This document shows positions 35,886-46,800 of a stretch of 64,000 bases of DNA, one piece after another. Both the position numbers and the translations under genes were made by a program. Source of the stretch: Notospermus geniculatus (Eukaryota; Nemertea; Pilidiophora; Heteronemertea; Lineidae). The notes beneath the pieces are model-generated. The model made no database searches, was not told the origin of the DNA, and saw only the letters and a list, made by a program, of their open reading frames with translations. The stretch is from positions 956,702-1,020,701 of the forward strand of contig NMRB01000014.1 of NCBI GenBank assembly GCA_002633025.1, written 5' to 3'. The first letter of the stretch is position 1. Each line of letters opens with the position of its first letter.

Positions 35886-36070
35886 CTATAGACATGGCCC
35901 AGAATTAGCGGACCTATGTTTACATAGATTGACATGACACCTATTTTCAGACGGCCAGTGCATAAAAACTACGCTTTAATTCTCAAGCTACATCTGATTT
36001 CTGCTAAGATTTTTAGGAGATGGTCGAAAACTGGACCGGGTGTCCCGTTAATTCTGGGCCATGTCTATAG
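35886..36070. mobile_element. 185-bp short copy of a TA-flanked foldback family
   Basis: The ends CTATAGACATGGCCCAGAAT and its complement pair, with TA next to GACATGGCCC on each side. It is an internally deleted relative of the 539-bp element at 46512-47050 (opposite orientation). The 100 bases to its right (36071-36172) also match the reverse complement of 46410-46511. Confidence 0.85.
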
Positions 36071-36171
36071 ATGTAACAACTAATCACTCAATTGTTATCA
36101 AGCTTTAGCATGTTTAGGTCTTTCAATCTGTCAAGTTCATTACCGGTAACCTAAAATGATATGAGCCTGGT

Positions 36172-36765
36172 CAGGGGTCGATCTTAGCGGTAGTCCGAGC
36201 GCCCGGGGCTACCAAAAATCATGGCAGGACAACCAAAATGGCCCAAAGCAGTTGTCCGGTTGGCTACCATGAAAAATCCCCCACTCCGATCTCATTATTT
36301 GCAGTACAGGGCTCAATACTCTGTTGATTTCATTGCAACCTTTACTTAGATTAATCATTTTGGGGCCAAAGTTATCAAGTTAATTTTGACTCAGTTGGTA
36401 GGAATGGGAAGGATGGGAAGAGCCAATCAGAAAATACCTTAGTTTAATATGGTGTAATAGGCGGGAAATTTGAATTCACTTGGTGAGTCTAATGAATGAG
36501 AGGGCCTTTCACAGCCACTTACCTGACTATCTATGGCTTGAGAGAAGTTTCTCCCTAAAATTAGGGCCTAGTCTCATATCTCTGAGGAACTGCAGATTAT
36601 AACAGCAAACACGCAAAAGGAAAATGTAGTAGGCCTAACTGGGTAGGTTATCAACCCATACTTGAAATGTTGGCAGGACAACCAACATTTTGGCAGGACA
36701 ACCAATTTCTCATATAGTGGTTGTCCTGTGGACAATCACTAAAAAATCCTTAAGGTAGACCCCTG
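36172..36765. mobile_element. about 594-bp hAT-like non-autonomous element
   Basis: Terminal repeats CAGGGGTCGATCTTA and (reverse complement of the right end) CAGGGGTCTACCTTA. The interior repeats TGGCAGGACAACCAA several times. No transposase was seen and no clear target duplication could be matched. Confidence 0.6.
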
Positions 36766-37432
36766 AGGGTGCTTTTTACATGGAGAAGAAGCCGAAAATA
36801 AACAGACTCAGAGTGAGACAAACATGTATTCTTCAATATCAATGGCTATTTTCTTCATTTCTGCTTGAACTAAGGCAGGATTGGATGGATTTATGGAGGA
36901 AGTTTTCTCTGCCAGAAACAGGTGCAGAACACCAATCCGCCATATTGGTTCCGGTCACCATGCACATTTTGATTTTCTCACGAATGTGCAAACTCTAAAA
37001 CTACTGAAAACAAAAACCTAACGTTTGTGATGCTACGAAAAAAATTGTATGTTGATAAAATTGGATATCGGCTACACATTCGATGCACACATTTGTACTT
37101 TTGAACCGTATTTTACGCAAAATCATGAAAAATGTTAGCTGCACACCCGACGACGCACGTGGATTTATTTACCCGGAAGTGCTGCCGCCTATTGGAACGC
37201 AAATTTCTCGCCTCTTTTTTTCAGAAGAGTCGAATACGTGTTCGAGAGAGTTGTGCGATCTTTTGGCAGTAAAAATCGAGGTTTTATGGAAACATGAAAG
37301 AAATAAGCGTCCAACGAGACAAATAAGATAGACAGTATACATATAAGGACTTCATTGATTACTTTGTTTAACTGTTTACCTCATCAATACGGTAAATAGT
37401 CTGCAATTTGTAAACCGCAGAGTTGATTTTGC
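36766..37432. other. upstream region of FAM241B, no recognised gene
   Basis: An open frame at 37083-37331 has no recognisable similarity. The FAM241B promoter or 5-prime UTR presumably lies at the right end. The block duplicated with the second FAM241B copy starts at 37433. Confidence 0.4.
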
Positions 37433-37596
37433 TCTTCCAGCGCCATCTATTGTTGTCTCATGGTACTGAATTTTCAGTGAGTTCCTCTGTGTTCAGCATT
37501 AGAAGTTAACCAAATTTGGTCACATCTGTCTGTAAAAATCAGTAATCTCAATTATGCCACTAGATGACTTAATTTCAGATTATTTAGAGACCCATC

Positions 37597-38467
37597 ATGG
37601 TGCGTATCTTAAGTACAGGAGAAATAGTTCAAGATGATGATCCAAGGCTACGACCAGATGGGTCCAATACTCCTAGAAATAGAATGGTAAGTCCAGGGAT
37701 GGCACTACCCACTCACCAAATTGCTGTTTCACCTTTAATTTGGCTACAACTTAAACCACTTGGTTAAAATTTTCCAAACTGTAAATCCATTAGAATGGAA
37801 AACTTGGGATACCCATGATAGCTTTGACTAGGAATGGATGCCGTGTTCATCATCATGATATAAATTAAAAGTAAATAGAGATGACACCTTTTTCATGATG
37901 AACTGAGTGTATTTTGGTCCGAAGACCCGATACAAGCTTTCGTCACTTACTGTGACTTCATCAGGTATGAGAAAATATTTTCNTTGCTTCTGATTGGGAT
38001 TGTAAACTCGTTGATAAAGGAACCCACTGCCTGCACCATTTCTTCTTTTGTAACAGATGTGTTCATTTGTCTTTCAGGGCCAAATCCAGCATGATGAAGA
38101 CGAACATGATAGACAAGGTTATGGAGGGCAAGGAGGCTATGGAAACCAAGCAGCTTCTGTCTTTGATGCATTAAGTGAAAGATTACGTGCTTTGGGTATC
38201 CCGCGTTGGAATCTTGGACCTTATGTTGTAGAGCCTCTTGTTTCTGTGGGATTTCTCTTAGCGTTGTTATTGGCCGGATTCAGAGGACTCATATTTGCAG
38301 GAATTTTATTCTTTGTGTCAAAATATAGTCAGGTGGGGTGGGGTGGGCGCAATCAGCAAGAACCATCATCAGGACGAGGACAAGGGACGCAGAGTCGACA
38401 ATCTGGGCAGGGAACTACTCCGGATAGTCGATGGGGTTCCGGTGGACAACGACTTGGCCATAGTTGA
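37597..38467 (+). CDS. FAM241B: FAM241B-like membrane protein, copy 1, 159 aa
   Basis: Two exons, 37597-37686 and 38078-38467. The N-terminus MVRILSTGEIVQDDDPRLRP is nearly the vertebrate FAM241B (C10orf35) start. A glycine/glutamine-rich linker follows (about 43-55), then the conserved LGIPRWNLGPYVVEPL and one transmembrane helix at about 83-110. Vertebrate proteins stop shortly after this helix. This copy goes on for about 44 residues rich in G, Q, S and R. The family is linked in the literature to lysosome homeostasis; the mechanism is unknown. The intron contains the assembly N at 37983, so the two exons may come from different contigs. Confidence 0.85.
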
Positions 38468-38880
38468 AACTAAACTGACAAGCAAGAATGCTCTGCCATT
38501 TCTACATCAGGTGCCACTTCCTCAATATCTTTGAATTTGCACATAGGCAGATACATCAAGCTGATACAGAAACTTGAAGATATCACATTCTAGCTCATTA
38601 TTGTCTGAAGAGTTCAGTGATGGAGACTGGAGGCGACATATATAAATTTATGAATTTCATCCATAATTTAATTTTACCACAATTAAAATTCATGATGAAC
38701 TGTGAAGGCAAATGTTTTGACTGTACATAAATACACCACTGGTGCCACAAAAACCTGTATAAGAACTGTACCGGTAATTTATTTCATCAATATAAATCAA
38801 ATGCTATGTTCGTTTTTGCTTTTCCTCTGCAGTTAAAATGAGCGTCTGTGCCTTCCATTTCCCTTGTTGGAAAGATACTA

Positions 38881-38965
38881 CAGTGGAATCTCTCTATTAA
38901 GGACACCTTCGGGACTGATAGGATGCTGTCCTTAATTGAGAGGTGTCCTGATTACAGATGTGAAA
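38881..38965. mobile_element. truncated pogo-like MITE next to FAM241B copy 1
   Basis: Starts TA-CAGTGGAATCTCTCTATTAA and covers about the first half of the 178-bp element. The fuller copy sits in the same position after FAM241B copy 2 (41341). Confidence 0.8.
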
Positions 38966-39059
38966 ATAAAATGGTCCATGGACCATGTGCTCACCCGTTT
39001 GGACATAATAGTGTAATGACAGAGAGAGGTATATCAGTTATATGAGCAAGTTGTAGGAC

Positions 39060-39705
39060 TTCAATGATTTTCAGTTTATACCACCTGGCAGCCATATTGG
39101 ATGTCCAATCGGGCCAAAACTTCACATGCACATAAAGGTCATCTAGAGGGAGCCACATAGCACATTTGAGTGCTCTGGGTCAAGTCGTTCCTGAGTTATA
39201 GCACATTTGATGATTTTTGGGTTACGCCACCTGGTGGCCATATTGGAAGTTTAATCAGGCCGAAATTTGGCGTGCTTGTAAAGGTCATCTAGAAGGAGGT
39301 AAATATCAAGCTTGATTGCTCTGGGTCACGTCGTTCTCGAGTTATAGCACATTTGATGATTTCCGGGTTACGCCACCTGGCGGCCATAGTGGAACCTCAA
39401 TCAGGCCGAAATTTGATGTGCTTGTAAAGGTCATCTAGAAGGAGGTACATATCAAATTTGATCGCTCTGGGTCAAGTCGTTCCGGAGTTATAGCACATTT
39501 GATGACTTTCGGGTTACGCCACCTGGCGGCCATATTGGAAGTTTAATCAGGCCGAAATTTGACGTGCTTGTAAAGGTCATCAAGAGGGAGATAAATATCA
39601 AGTTTGAGCACTCTGGGTCAAGCCGTTCCCGAGTTATAGCACTTGGAAGATTTACAGGTTACGCCACCTGGCGGCCATATTGGATGTCCAATTGGGCCGA
39701 AACTC
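39060..39705. repeat. about 146-bp tandem repeat, 4.5 units
   Basis: The phrase GAGTTATAGCACATTTGATG recurs near 39192, 39339 and 39485, and a diverged version near 39631. Each unit also holds TACGCCACCTGGYGGCCATA and AAAGGTCATCTAGA. Unit-to-unit differences are about 5-15%. The array fills the space between the two FAM241B copies. It is not a CRISPR-type array: there are no short unique spacers. Confidence 0.88.
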
Positions 39706-40052
39706 GGTAATTTTGAAGGTACCCCTCTAATACACGTTTATGCAAGATATGAAGATGCTCGGTGAAATAATGAAGAACTGTGGCAGGTTCGTTACTTTTG
39801 TCAAACTTTGACCTCTGTGACCTTGAAAAGTAGGTCAAATCAAAAACCCGTTATATATGTTATGTATCCTAACATGATACACCTATGATAAAAATTTGGA
39901 GATGATCCAGTCATTAGTTCAGGAGTTATTGCACTTTTTGTGTTTTTGGTTTTGGCCACTGTGAGATATAAGCCCAGGGTACACACAAAGAACACATGAA
40001 CAACAACAGAGGACTGTATTTTGTAGAGAGTAACGACTTATATTCGACACAA

Positions 40053-41427
40053 TCTTCCAGCGCCATCTATTGTTGTCTCATGGTACTGAATTTTCAGTGA
40101 GTTCCTCTGTGTTCAGCATTCGAAATTAGCCAAATTTGGTCACATCTGTCTGTAAAAATCAGTAATCTCAATTATGCCACTAGATGACTTAATTTCAGAT
40201 TATTTAGAGACCCATCATGGTGCGTATCTTAAGTACAGGAGAAATAGTTCAAGATGATGATCCAAGGCTACGACCAGATGAGTCCAATACTCCTAGAAAT
40301 AGAATGGTAAGTCCAGGGATGGCACTACTACCCACTGTTTCACCTTTAATTTGGCTACAACTTAAACCACTTGGTTAAAATTTTCCAAACTGTAAATCCA
40401 TTAGAATGGAAAACTTGGGATACCCATAGCTTTGTTCATGCATTGTGCTGTTGCTTCTGATTGGGATTGTAAACTCGTTGATAAAGGAACCCACTGCCTG
40501 CACCATTTCTTCTTTTGTAACAGATGTGTTCATTTGTCTTGCAGGGCCAAATCCAGCATGATGAAGATGAACATGATAGACAAGGTTATGGAGGGCAAGG
40601 AGGCTATGGAAACCAAGCAGCTTCTGTCTTTGATGCATTAAGTGAAAGATTACGTGCTTTGGGCATCCCGCGTTGGAATCTTGGACCTTATGTTGTAGAG
40701 CCTCTTGTTTCTGTGGGATTTCTCTTAGCGTTGTTATTGGCCGGATTCAGAGGACTCATATTTGCAGGAATTTTATTCTTTGTGTCAAAATATAGTCATG
40801 GGGTGGGGTGGGCGCAATCAGCAAGAACCATCATCAGGACGAGGACAAGGGACGCAGAGTCGACAATCTGGGCAGGGAACTACTCCTGATAGTCGATGGG
40901 GTTCCGGTGGACAACGACTTGGCCATAGTTGAAACTAAACTGACAAGCAAGAATGCTCTGCCATTTCTACATCAGGTGCCACTTCCTCAATATCTTTGAA
41001 TTTGCACATAGGCAGATACATCAAGCTGATACAGAAACTTGTAGATATCACATTCTAGCTCATTCTCTGAAGAGTTCATTGATGGAGACTGGAGGCGACA
41101 TAGATAAATTTATGAATTTCATCCATAATTTAATTTTACCACAATTAAAATTCATGATGAACTGTGAAGGCAAATGTTTTGACTGTACATAAATACACCA
41201 CTGGTGCCACAAAAACCTGTATAAGAACTGTAATTTATTTCATATACCGGTAAATCAAATGCTATGTTCGTTTTTGCTTTTCCTCTTTGCAGTTAAAATG
41301 AGCGTCTGTGCCTTCCATTTCCCTTGTTGGAAAGACACTACAGTGGAATCTCTCTATTAAGGACACCTTCGGGACTGATAGGATGCTGTCCTTAATTGAG
41401 AGGTGTCCTGATTACAGATGTGAAAAT
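40053..41427. repeat. FAM241B duplication unit 2
   Basis: Direct copy of 37433-38966, on the far side of the 146-bp tandem repeat. See the two FAM241B entries for coding differences. Confidence 0.85.
40217..40889 (+). CDS. FAM241B: FAM241B-like membrane protein, copy 2, 144 aa with altered C-terminus
   Basis: Exons 40217-40306 and 40545-40889. It is almost identical to copy 1 through the transmembrane helix (one G-to-E change in exon 1). At 40799 it lacks two G bases present in copy 1 (38332-38333), within a GGTGGGGTGGGGTGGG run. The frame changes after KYS and the tail reads HGVGWAQSARTII and ends at 40889. Since the vertebrate protein ends near this point, the conserved part is intact and either tail may be tolerated. 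It could be a tandem gene duplicate, an allele, or a sequencing slip in the G-rich run. Confidence 0.7.
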
Positions 41428-41552
41428 GAATAGAAATGACCAGTTTGGGACTGAACTTTGGGGTCCTTAATAGAAAGGTGTCCTCCTGGCAGAGGGGTCC
41501 TTAATAGAAAGGTGTCCTCCTGGCAGAGGTATCTGCTCAGAGAGGTTCCACT
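41341..41552. mobile_element. pogo-like MITE with internal duplication
   Basis: Same family as 47513 and 52012. The segment GGGGTCCTTAATAGAAAGGTGTCCTCCTGGCAGA is present twice in tandem (about 41460-41525), making this copy longer. The right end is slightly degraded (TTCCACT then CAAC). Confidence 0.82.
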
Positions 41553-41632
41553 CAACCCATTGTCAGAGGAAAAATGACTCGAGGAATCTACTCAAAGCTG
41601 TAAATGTATCTTCCTGTGGCAGAAGGCTACAT

Positions 41633-42004
41633 CAGTTCAGGAAAGTTCAAAAATTGGAAACGTTTCCGACTTTGGCAACGTTAATTTTTTTGGAAGCCCA
41701 GAGATTATGGCACAATCAAGCCTTTTGATGATAATAATTGATGATTATCGATGATTGCAGCCAACTTACGCCAGCAATTCAGATTTTACGCCGTCAAATA
41801 CAAGGTCACAGGTGCTGCCATCTGTTAATGGGAAAAAACACTTCCCGATTTTTGATACTCATATCCCGATTAGGCCTAACATGCAAATAGGCCTACACCG
41901 ATCGGAATCGAAAACCGCTTCCGAAAAAAGAAACGTTGCCAATATTGGAATCGCTGGGCTTCCAAAATCAGAAACGTTCCCAAATTCGGAACTTTCCCGA
42001 ACTG
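41633..42004. mobile_element. about 370-bp foldback element
   Basis: The arms CAGTTCRGGAAAGTTC and GGAAACGTTTCYGA plus TTGGAAGCCCAG pair in inverse orientation around a centre near 41820. The open frame at 41755-42177 lies mostly in it and is not considered a gene. Confidence 0.65.
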
Positions 42005-43812
42005 ACATGATTTTGGGACCTACCATTTCTAGTGAAAGGTTTTTGGGTAGGAATCAGGATTACATGGTAGAAACATTCCAGCCTGATGAGATGCAGAGCA
42101 AAACTGGCATAACCTCGATCACTTGGAAAATCCATTATATTATGCCACAAGTAGGTCGAGTTAAGAACCGGACTTGAAGGATCCCGAAAGATTTATGTTC
42201 ACGAATGATTGTGGACAACACACAAAACATGGGAAGGTAGCCCTGTTCACCCAACATGAACCATACGAAACACACTGTGGATCACAAAATAATGTCAAAG
42301 AAACACCTGAATCATGTTAATCATCAATTACTTTATTACAATACATTCCTGTTGTTGCCACCAAACCTTCAACAAGATCACTTGTTACATTGTATTTAGC
42401 AACCTATTCAGCACAGACTAGTAATAATTATGATAATTGTCAAAAATTTAAGCCAGAGACTATTAGTTACATAGTTATTGACCTCAAAACATCATGGGAA
42501 TGTCATGAAACTGACATACATGTAGTGACAAGTGGCACTGTCTGTCCTTGCAATATTTTGCCTGTGACTTCAATATTCCTGGATATTCAGCTCGTTATGT
42601 ACAAAGCATAAATGGACCAATCTACATGTATTTATGGCAATACTATATCTAGCTGCAGATAGCTCAATCACACATCATTCAGTAACTAGAACTGTGAAAT
42701 TTGCTTGACAGCAAATTTGATGGTCCCTACATCAGAAAATGGAAATTGAATGAAGAAAGGGCAAGGAGGGGTATGAATGATTTTGCAGTGATTGAGTGGT
42801 TTTCTTGGAATCGTGTCCCAATTGAGTGTGGAAGAAGAAGAAAGAAATAAAAATTTCCTACCTACCCAATGATATCAAGATGGTCCCTACATTGATATGT
42901 AGGGACCATAATTAGAGTGTCTGGTCATTTTTCACAGGTAAATTTGTAGTGACTGCACCACAGCCTGGATAAATGAACTGCACAATGTCTGCTTGGTCTC
43001 TTACAAATATGTGTAGTCCAGCTGAACAGCATATAGATGATGAGAGATGTGAGATTGAATGAATGAAGTTCATGAAATGATACGGTGTCATATATTATTT
43101 CAGTGCATCTTTACTTGAGTAAGAGTTCAACCCATGGAGAAAAGAGACTTTATTAACAGGATCACAAAGGACCGCCCCCTCCATCACAGAGGGATTGAAT
43201 ATGGCATTGTCTTCCAAAATAGCAGGATGTAGTCCTTTTTCCTTTGAGCAATGAATTGGCAAAAAACATAAACTGATTTGTGTAATGTAAGTGCATGTAC
43301 TTGTAAACATGTACACAAGAAATCTCAACTGCACCAATTATAATGAGAACAGTACTTCAAAATGTCCTAATTATGCATCTGATTGATAAGTAACGAGTTC
43401 GGACATCATGGAAAGGTATGCCAATTCAAAGATACCAAGAGAACTACAACACTTACCACACACAATGACCTCTCTGGGAAGAGCACAACTATGAAGTAGC
43501 CACTATATACAATCATTACATTAGCACCCAACACTACTGTTTTGTATATTTTACAAAAAAATGGGAATGGCTATAAAGTGGAAGACGATTGATATGATAT
43601 GACTTAACTTAACAGGGTGACCCCTTCTGTACATTTACACAGAAACAGAACTTTAATTGTCCATCAAAGGAAAGATTTCGGGAATCCGAAGACTCTCATC
43701 CTTTTTTGATTTCCATGAAAATGTCCAATAGAAGCACTTCATGCTTCAGTTGTAAGGACGATGCAAGAATGATGACATCACAGTCTGCTTCAATGGAAAC
43801 CCCCATGTGTGA
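42005..43812. other. no recognised gene; probable LRMDA-like 3-prime UTR at the right end
   Basis: No convincing exon was found. The motif ATGGTCCCTACAT recurs at about 42719 and 42881 with an inverse copy at 42897-42909. The LRMDA-like 3-prime UTR extends leftward from 43813. Confidence 0.4.
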
Positions 43813-46800
43813 CTATAAATCGTTATTCCGTATAAATCTGTTACCTTCGGAATGTTTGCCATAATATATGTATTTGCAGGTCCCGAAAGTGCCTGAAATC
43901 AAAGTACATTGAGAATAATCAAGCTTGATCTAATGAACAGCTTATACAATATGCTTGTATTTGTTCCTGTAGTTATGCAACTAAGTCGTATGGTGTGGCC
44001 TTGAAAGCGAAGAACAGTATGTGAACATCATCTCATAAGCACTTACCCACTGGTTGCCGTGAATTTCTTGCATCTGCTGTTGCTGGTAGTGGTGTGTACT
44101 GCGAGACTGAGGGTTGAAATTGGTCTGATCGATCATCTTCTATGGACTGTGAAGAGAAAATCAATCTACTGAGGACAAGTTCAAAACAAAAAGACAGAGC
44201 CTGGGGAGACGATATCAAGAGCCTGAGGAGCCCTGACAACCTAGTGGTTATCACACCCGCTTAGCTGGCAGCAGGTTCCGGGTTGAAATCCCAGGCCATA
44301 TTGGATAATCTCCCCATGGAACAGTAAGCTGAGGTGTCTTGTATCTGTATTTCATTTTTCCGTCAGGGCCGACGCTATAGCATTATTGGCCCTGGTAAGT
44401 ACGGAGGAGGCCATCACAAGCTACTCATGTTCCTTACTTGGATGGGGTCTTTTACTTGCCCTTGCAAAGACACAAGGTACAAGGCACCACGGCTTACTGT
44501 CCCATGCGACGGACTGAAGAGCCGGGAATTAAGTCCCATATGGCCCGGGCTGGATTCGAACCTGGGACCTGCCGCTTGCTAAGCGGACGTGATAACCACT
44601 AGGCTATCAGGCTCCTCAGGTGTCTTGTCACGTATGTCTTAGCAAGGGCAAATAAAAGTCCCCATCTAAGTGAGGAACATAAGTAGCTTGATCTCCTGCA
44701 CATTATCTAGAACAAATTACATGTATTCTTATCTTTACACTCACATCATCAGATGGTCGCACCACTTTCATCAAATGTCCTTTCTGAAGGGCTTCTCTTC
44801 TCTCACCATTCTTGACTGGAGTTGAGTCAATAAACTTGATGTTAGGAAGTCGATACAGCAAGTAAACCCTGAAAAGAAGAGTGCCATGTAGATAAACTTG
44901 ATGTTAGGAAGTCGATACAGCAAGTAAACCCTGAAAAGAAGAGTGCCATGTAGCCAGGGACTAAAATACGGTACCAGAATTCGACCAAGTGCAGAGTTAT
45001 GTGAGCACCAAGTTCTGTCTGATTACCGGTAGTACATACATGTACAATGATCCAATCATCCTAAATGTAATTGAACAATTACCTGTATCGGTGATAGTCT
45101 TCCTCATCTTTGTCAAAACTGGACAGCTGATTTGGACAGGCAATATTCCCAAGAAGACTCAGGTATGTTAATGATGGCAGGCTGAGCTGGATTTTCTCAA
45201 TTAGATTATCCAAGCTGACGATCTGACAATTAAAGTTGAGGATAAATGAAAATACAACGTGGATGAATTACAAGTGAAGCATTTACTTGACGCTCTTGAC
45301 ATCTCTTCCACCAGCACACAGCTAGCACAGAGTCAGGAGACCAACAGGAAATGAGCAATGTCATCTATAATGACAGGACTCGAATTTAAAAAGGATACTC
45401 TGTTTTTGTTCAACATGAGGGTGTGAAGTTTTTTCATAAATGGAAAGAACACAGAATCACTCAAGTCATTGTTATCCAAGATCAGCTCCTCCAGTTCTGT
45501 AAATGCTTCTAATCCTTCCAGACTCCTGGAATAAGAAGAATAAATTCCAATTACTGAACGCATCGCATGACCCAGAATGTCTAAATGTCTTGTGAAATCA
45601 TGTGGATTTTGATTCACAATAACATGACCCACATGAAAAGTATTCAACTTCAACTTGTAGCACTTGTATATGACTTGTTTTCAATTGTACTAGAACTTCG
45701 AATAGATCCAAAAACAGACTATGTGCAAATACCTGATAGACGGGAAGTTGTCATTAGTGTATGTTTGCATTTTCACTTGGCTAATAACTAATTTGAATGA
45801 AAACCTAACAACAGTCCAGAAAGTGTACAAGAAATCAGGATGACCAATCAAAGCCAGGCTGACAAAACCAAGGGGCAAAATGTCCATTTATTGTTCCAAT
45901 TATTTTCACCTGATGAAATCCTCACCTGATAGCATTGAAACTGAGGTCTAATCTTCTAGTTGCATGTGAATAGGAGGCAAGTCCTTCAGGGATTCTGACA
46001 AAGTCCTTTCCAATACAAGTTAGCTGAAAGTAATTAGAAAGGGGACTTGTGATTTTGTTTATCATCAATGGAGTGGACTCGCCCTCACACTGGATGCCAT
46101 ATCCTCACAGCAACAGTGTGAATGTGATGTTCTTGCCATTGGTATTGTGACAATCTGAGAGAGGCCAAAGACAACCACGACTTGCCAAGTTCATGGCCAA
46201 CCAGCCGAAATAGATCACAGAACAGCTACCATAAAAAGAGTTGGTGATTGGGTTAATATCCGACCAGCTGGTGTAAATTTCCTTAGTGAATGTTCTGCAT
46301 GCAAAATGACATGTGAGAGGTCTACTCGCAGCTTGTTGCCACATTTCTGAACCACTGAGTACATCCATGAGTGTGCGAGCACTGGGTTATTCAACCCGAT
46401 GCACTGACTCACCAGGCTCATATCATTTTAGGTTACCGGTAATGAACTTGACAGATTGAAAGACCTAAACATGCTAAAGCTTGATAACAATTGAGTGATT
46501 AGTTGTTACATCTATAGACATGGCCCAGAATTAACAGGACACCCGGTCCAGTTTTTGACCATCTCCTAAAGATGTAAGCAGAAATCAGATTTAGCGTGCC
46601 AATAATTTTATTCTTTTTGGCCATTGGAATAATGAGGATAACTTCTGGATATTGGCAATCCAAAAATGTTGGAACCCAAATGATCGAAGATTTAGAGAGT
46701 GATTTTATTGAAGCAATCATCAGAAAAATGGTCAAAATTCGTGCGTGCGGCGGGCATGACGTTACGTCATTGGCGTCATGACGCAATAGAAATCCACAGC

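Larger units (their letters stand above)
37433..38966. repeat. FAM241B duplication unit 1
   Basis: Matches 40053-41427 at very high identity from the 5-prime UTR through both exons, the 3-prime UTR and a flanking pogo-like MITE. Extra intronic sequence (about 37818-37983) ending at the N is present only here. No N lies between 37984 and the end of unit 2, so within that contig the second exon of unit 1 and all of unit 2 are contiguous. Confidence 0.85.

Noticed and set aside
37083-37331. 82-codon plus-strand frame upstream of FAM241B
   Set aside because: No domain or similarity was recognised and there is no evidence that it is transcribed.
39060-39705. CRISPR-like array
   Set aside because: Repeats are contiguous units of about 146 bp without short unique spacers, in a eukaryotic sequence.
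41755-42177. 140-codon plus-strand frame
   Set aside because: It lies largely in a foldback element, has no recognisable domain and no splice context.
44543-44614. A tRNA gene on the minus strand
   Set aside because: The A and B boxes are good, but the acceptor stem does not pair and the sequence continues as a SINE body with a target duplication.
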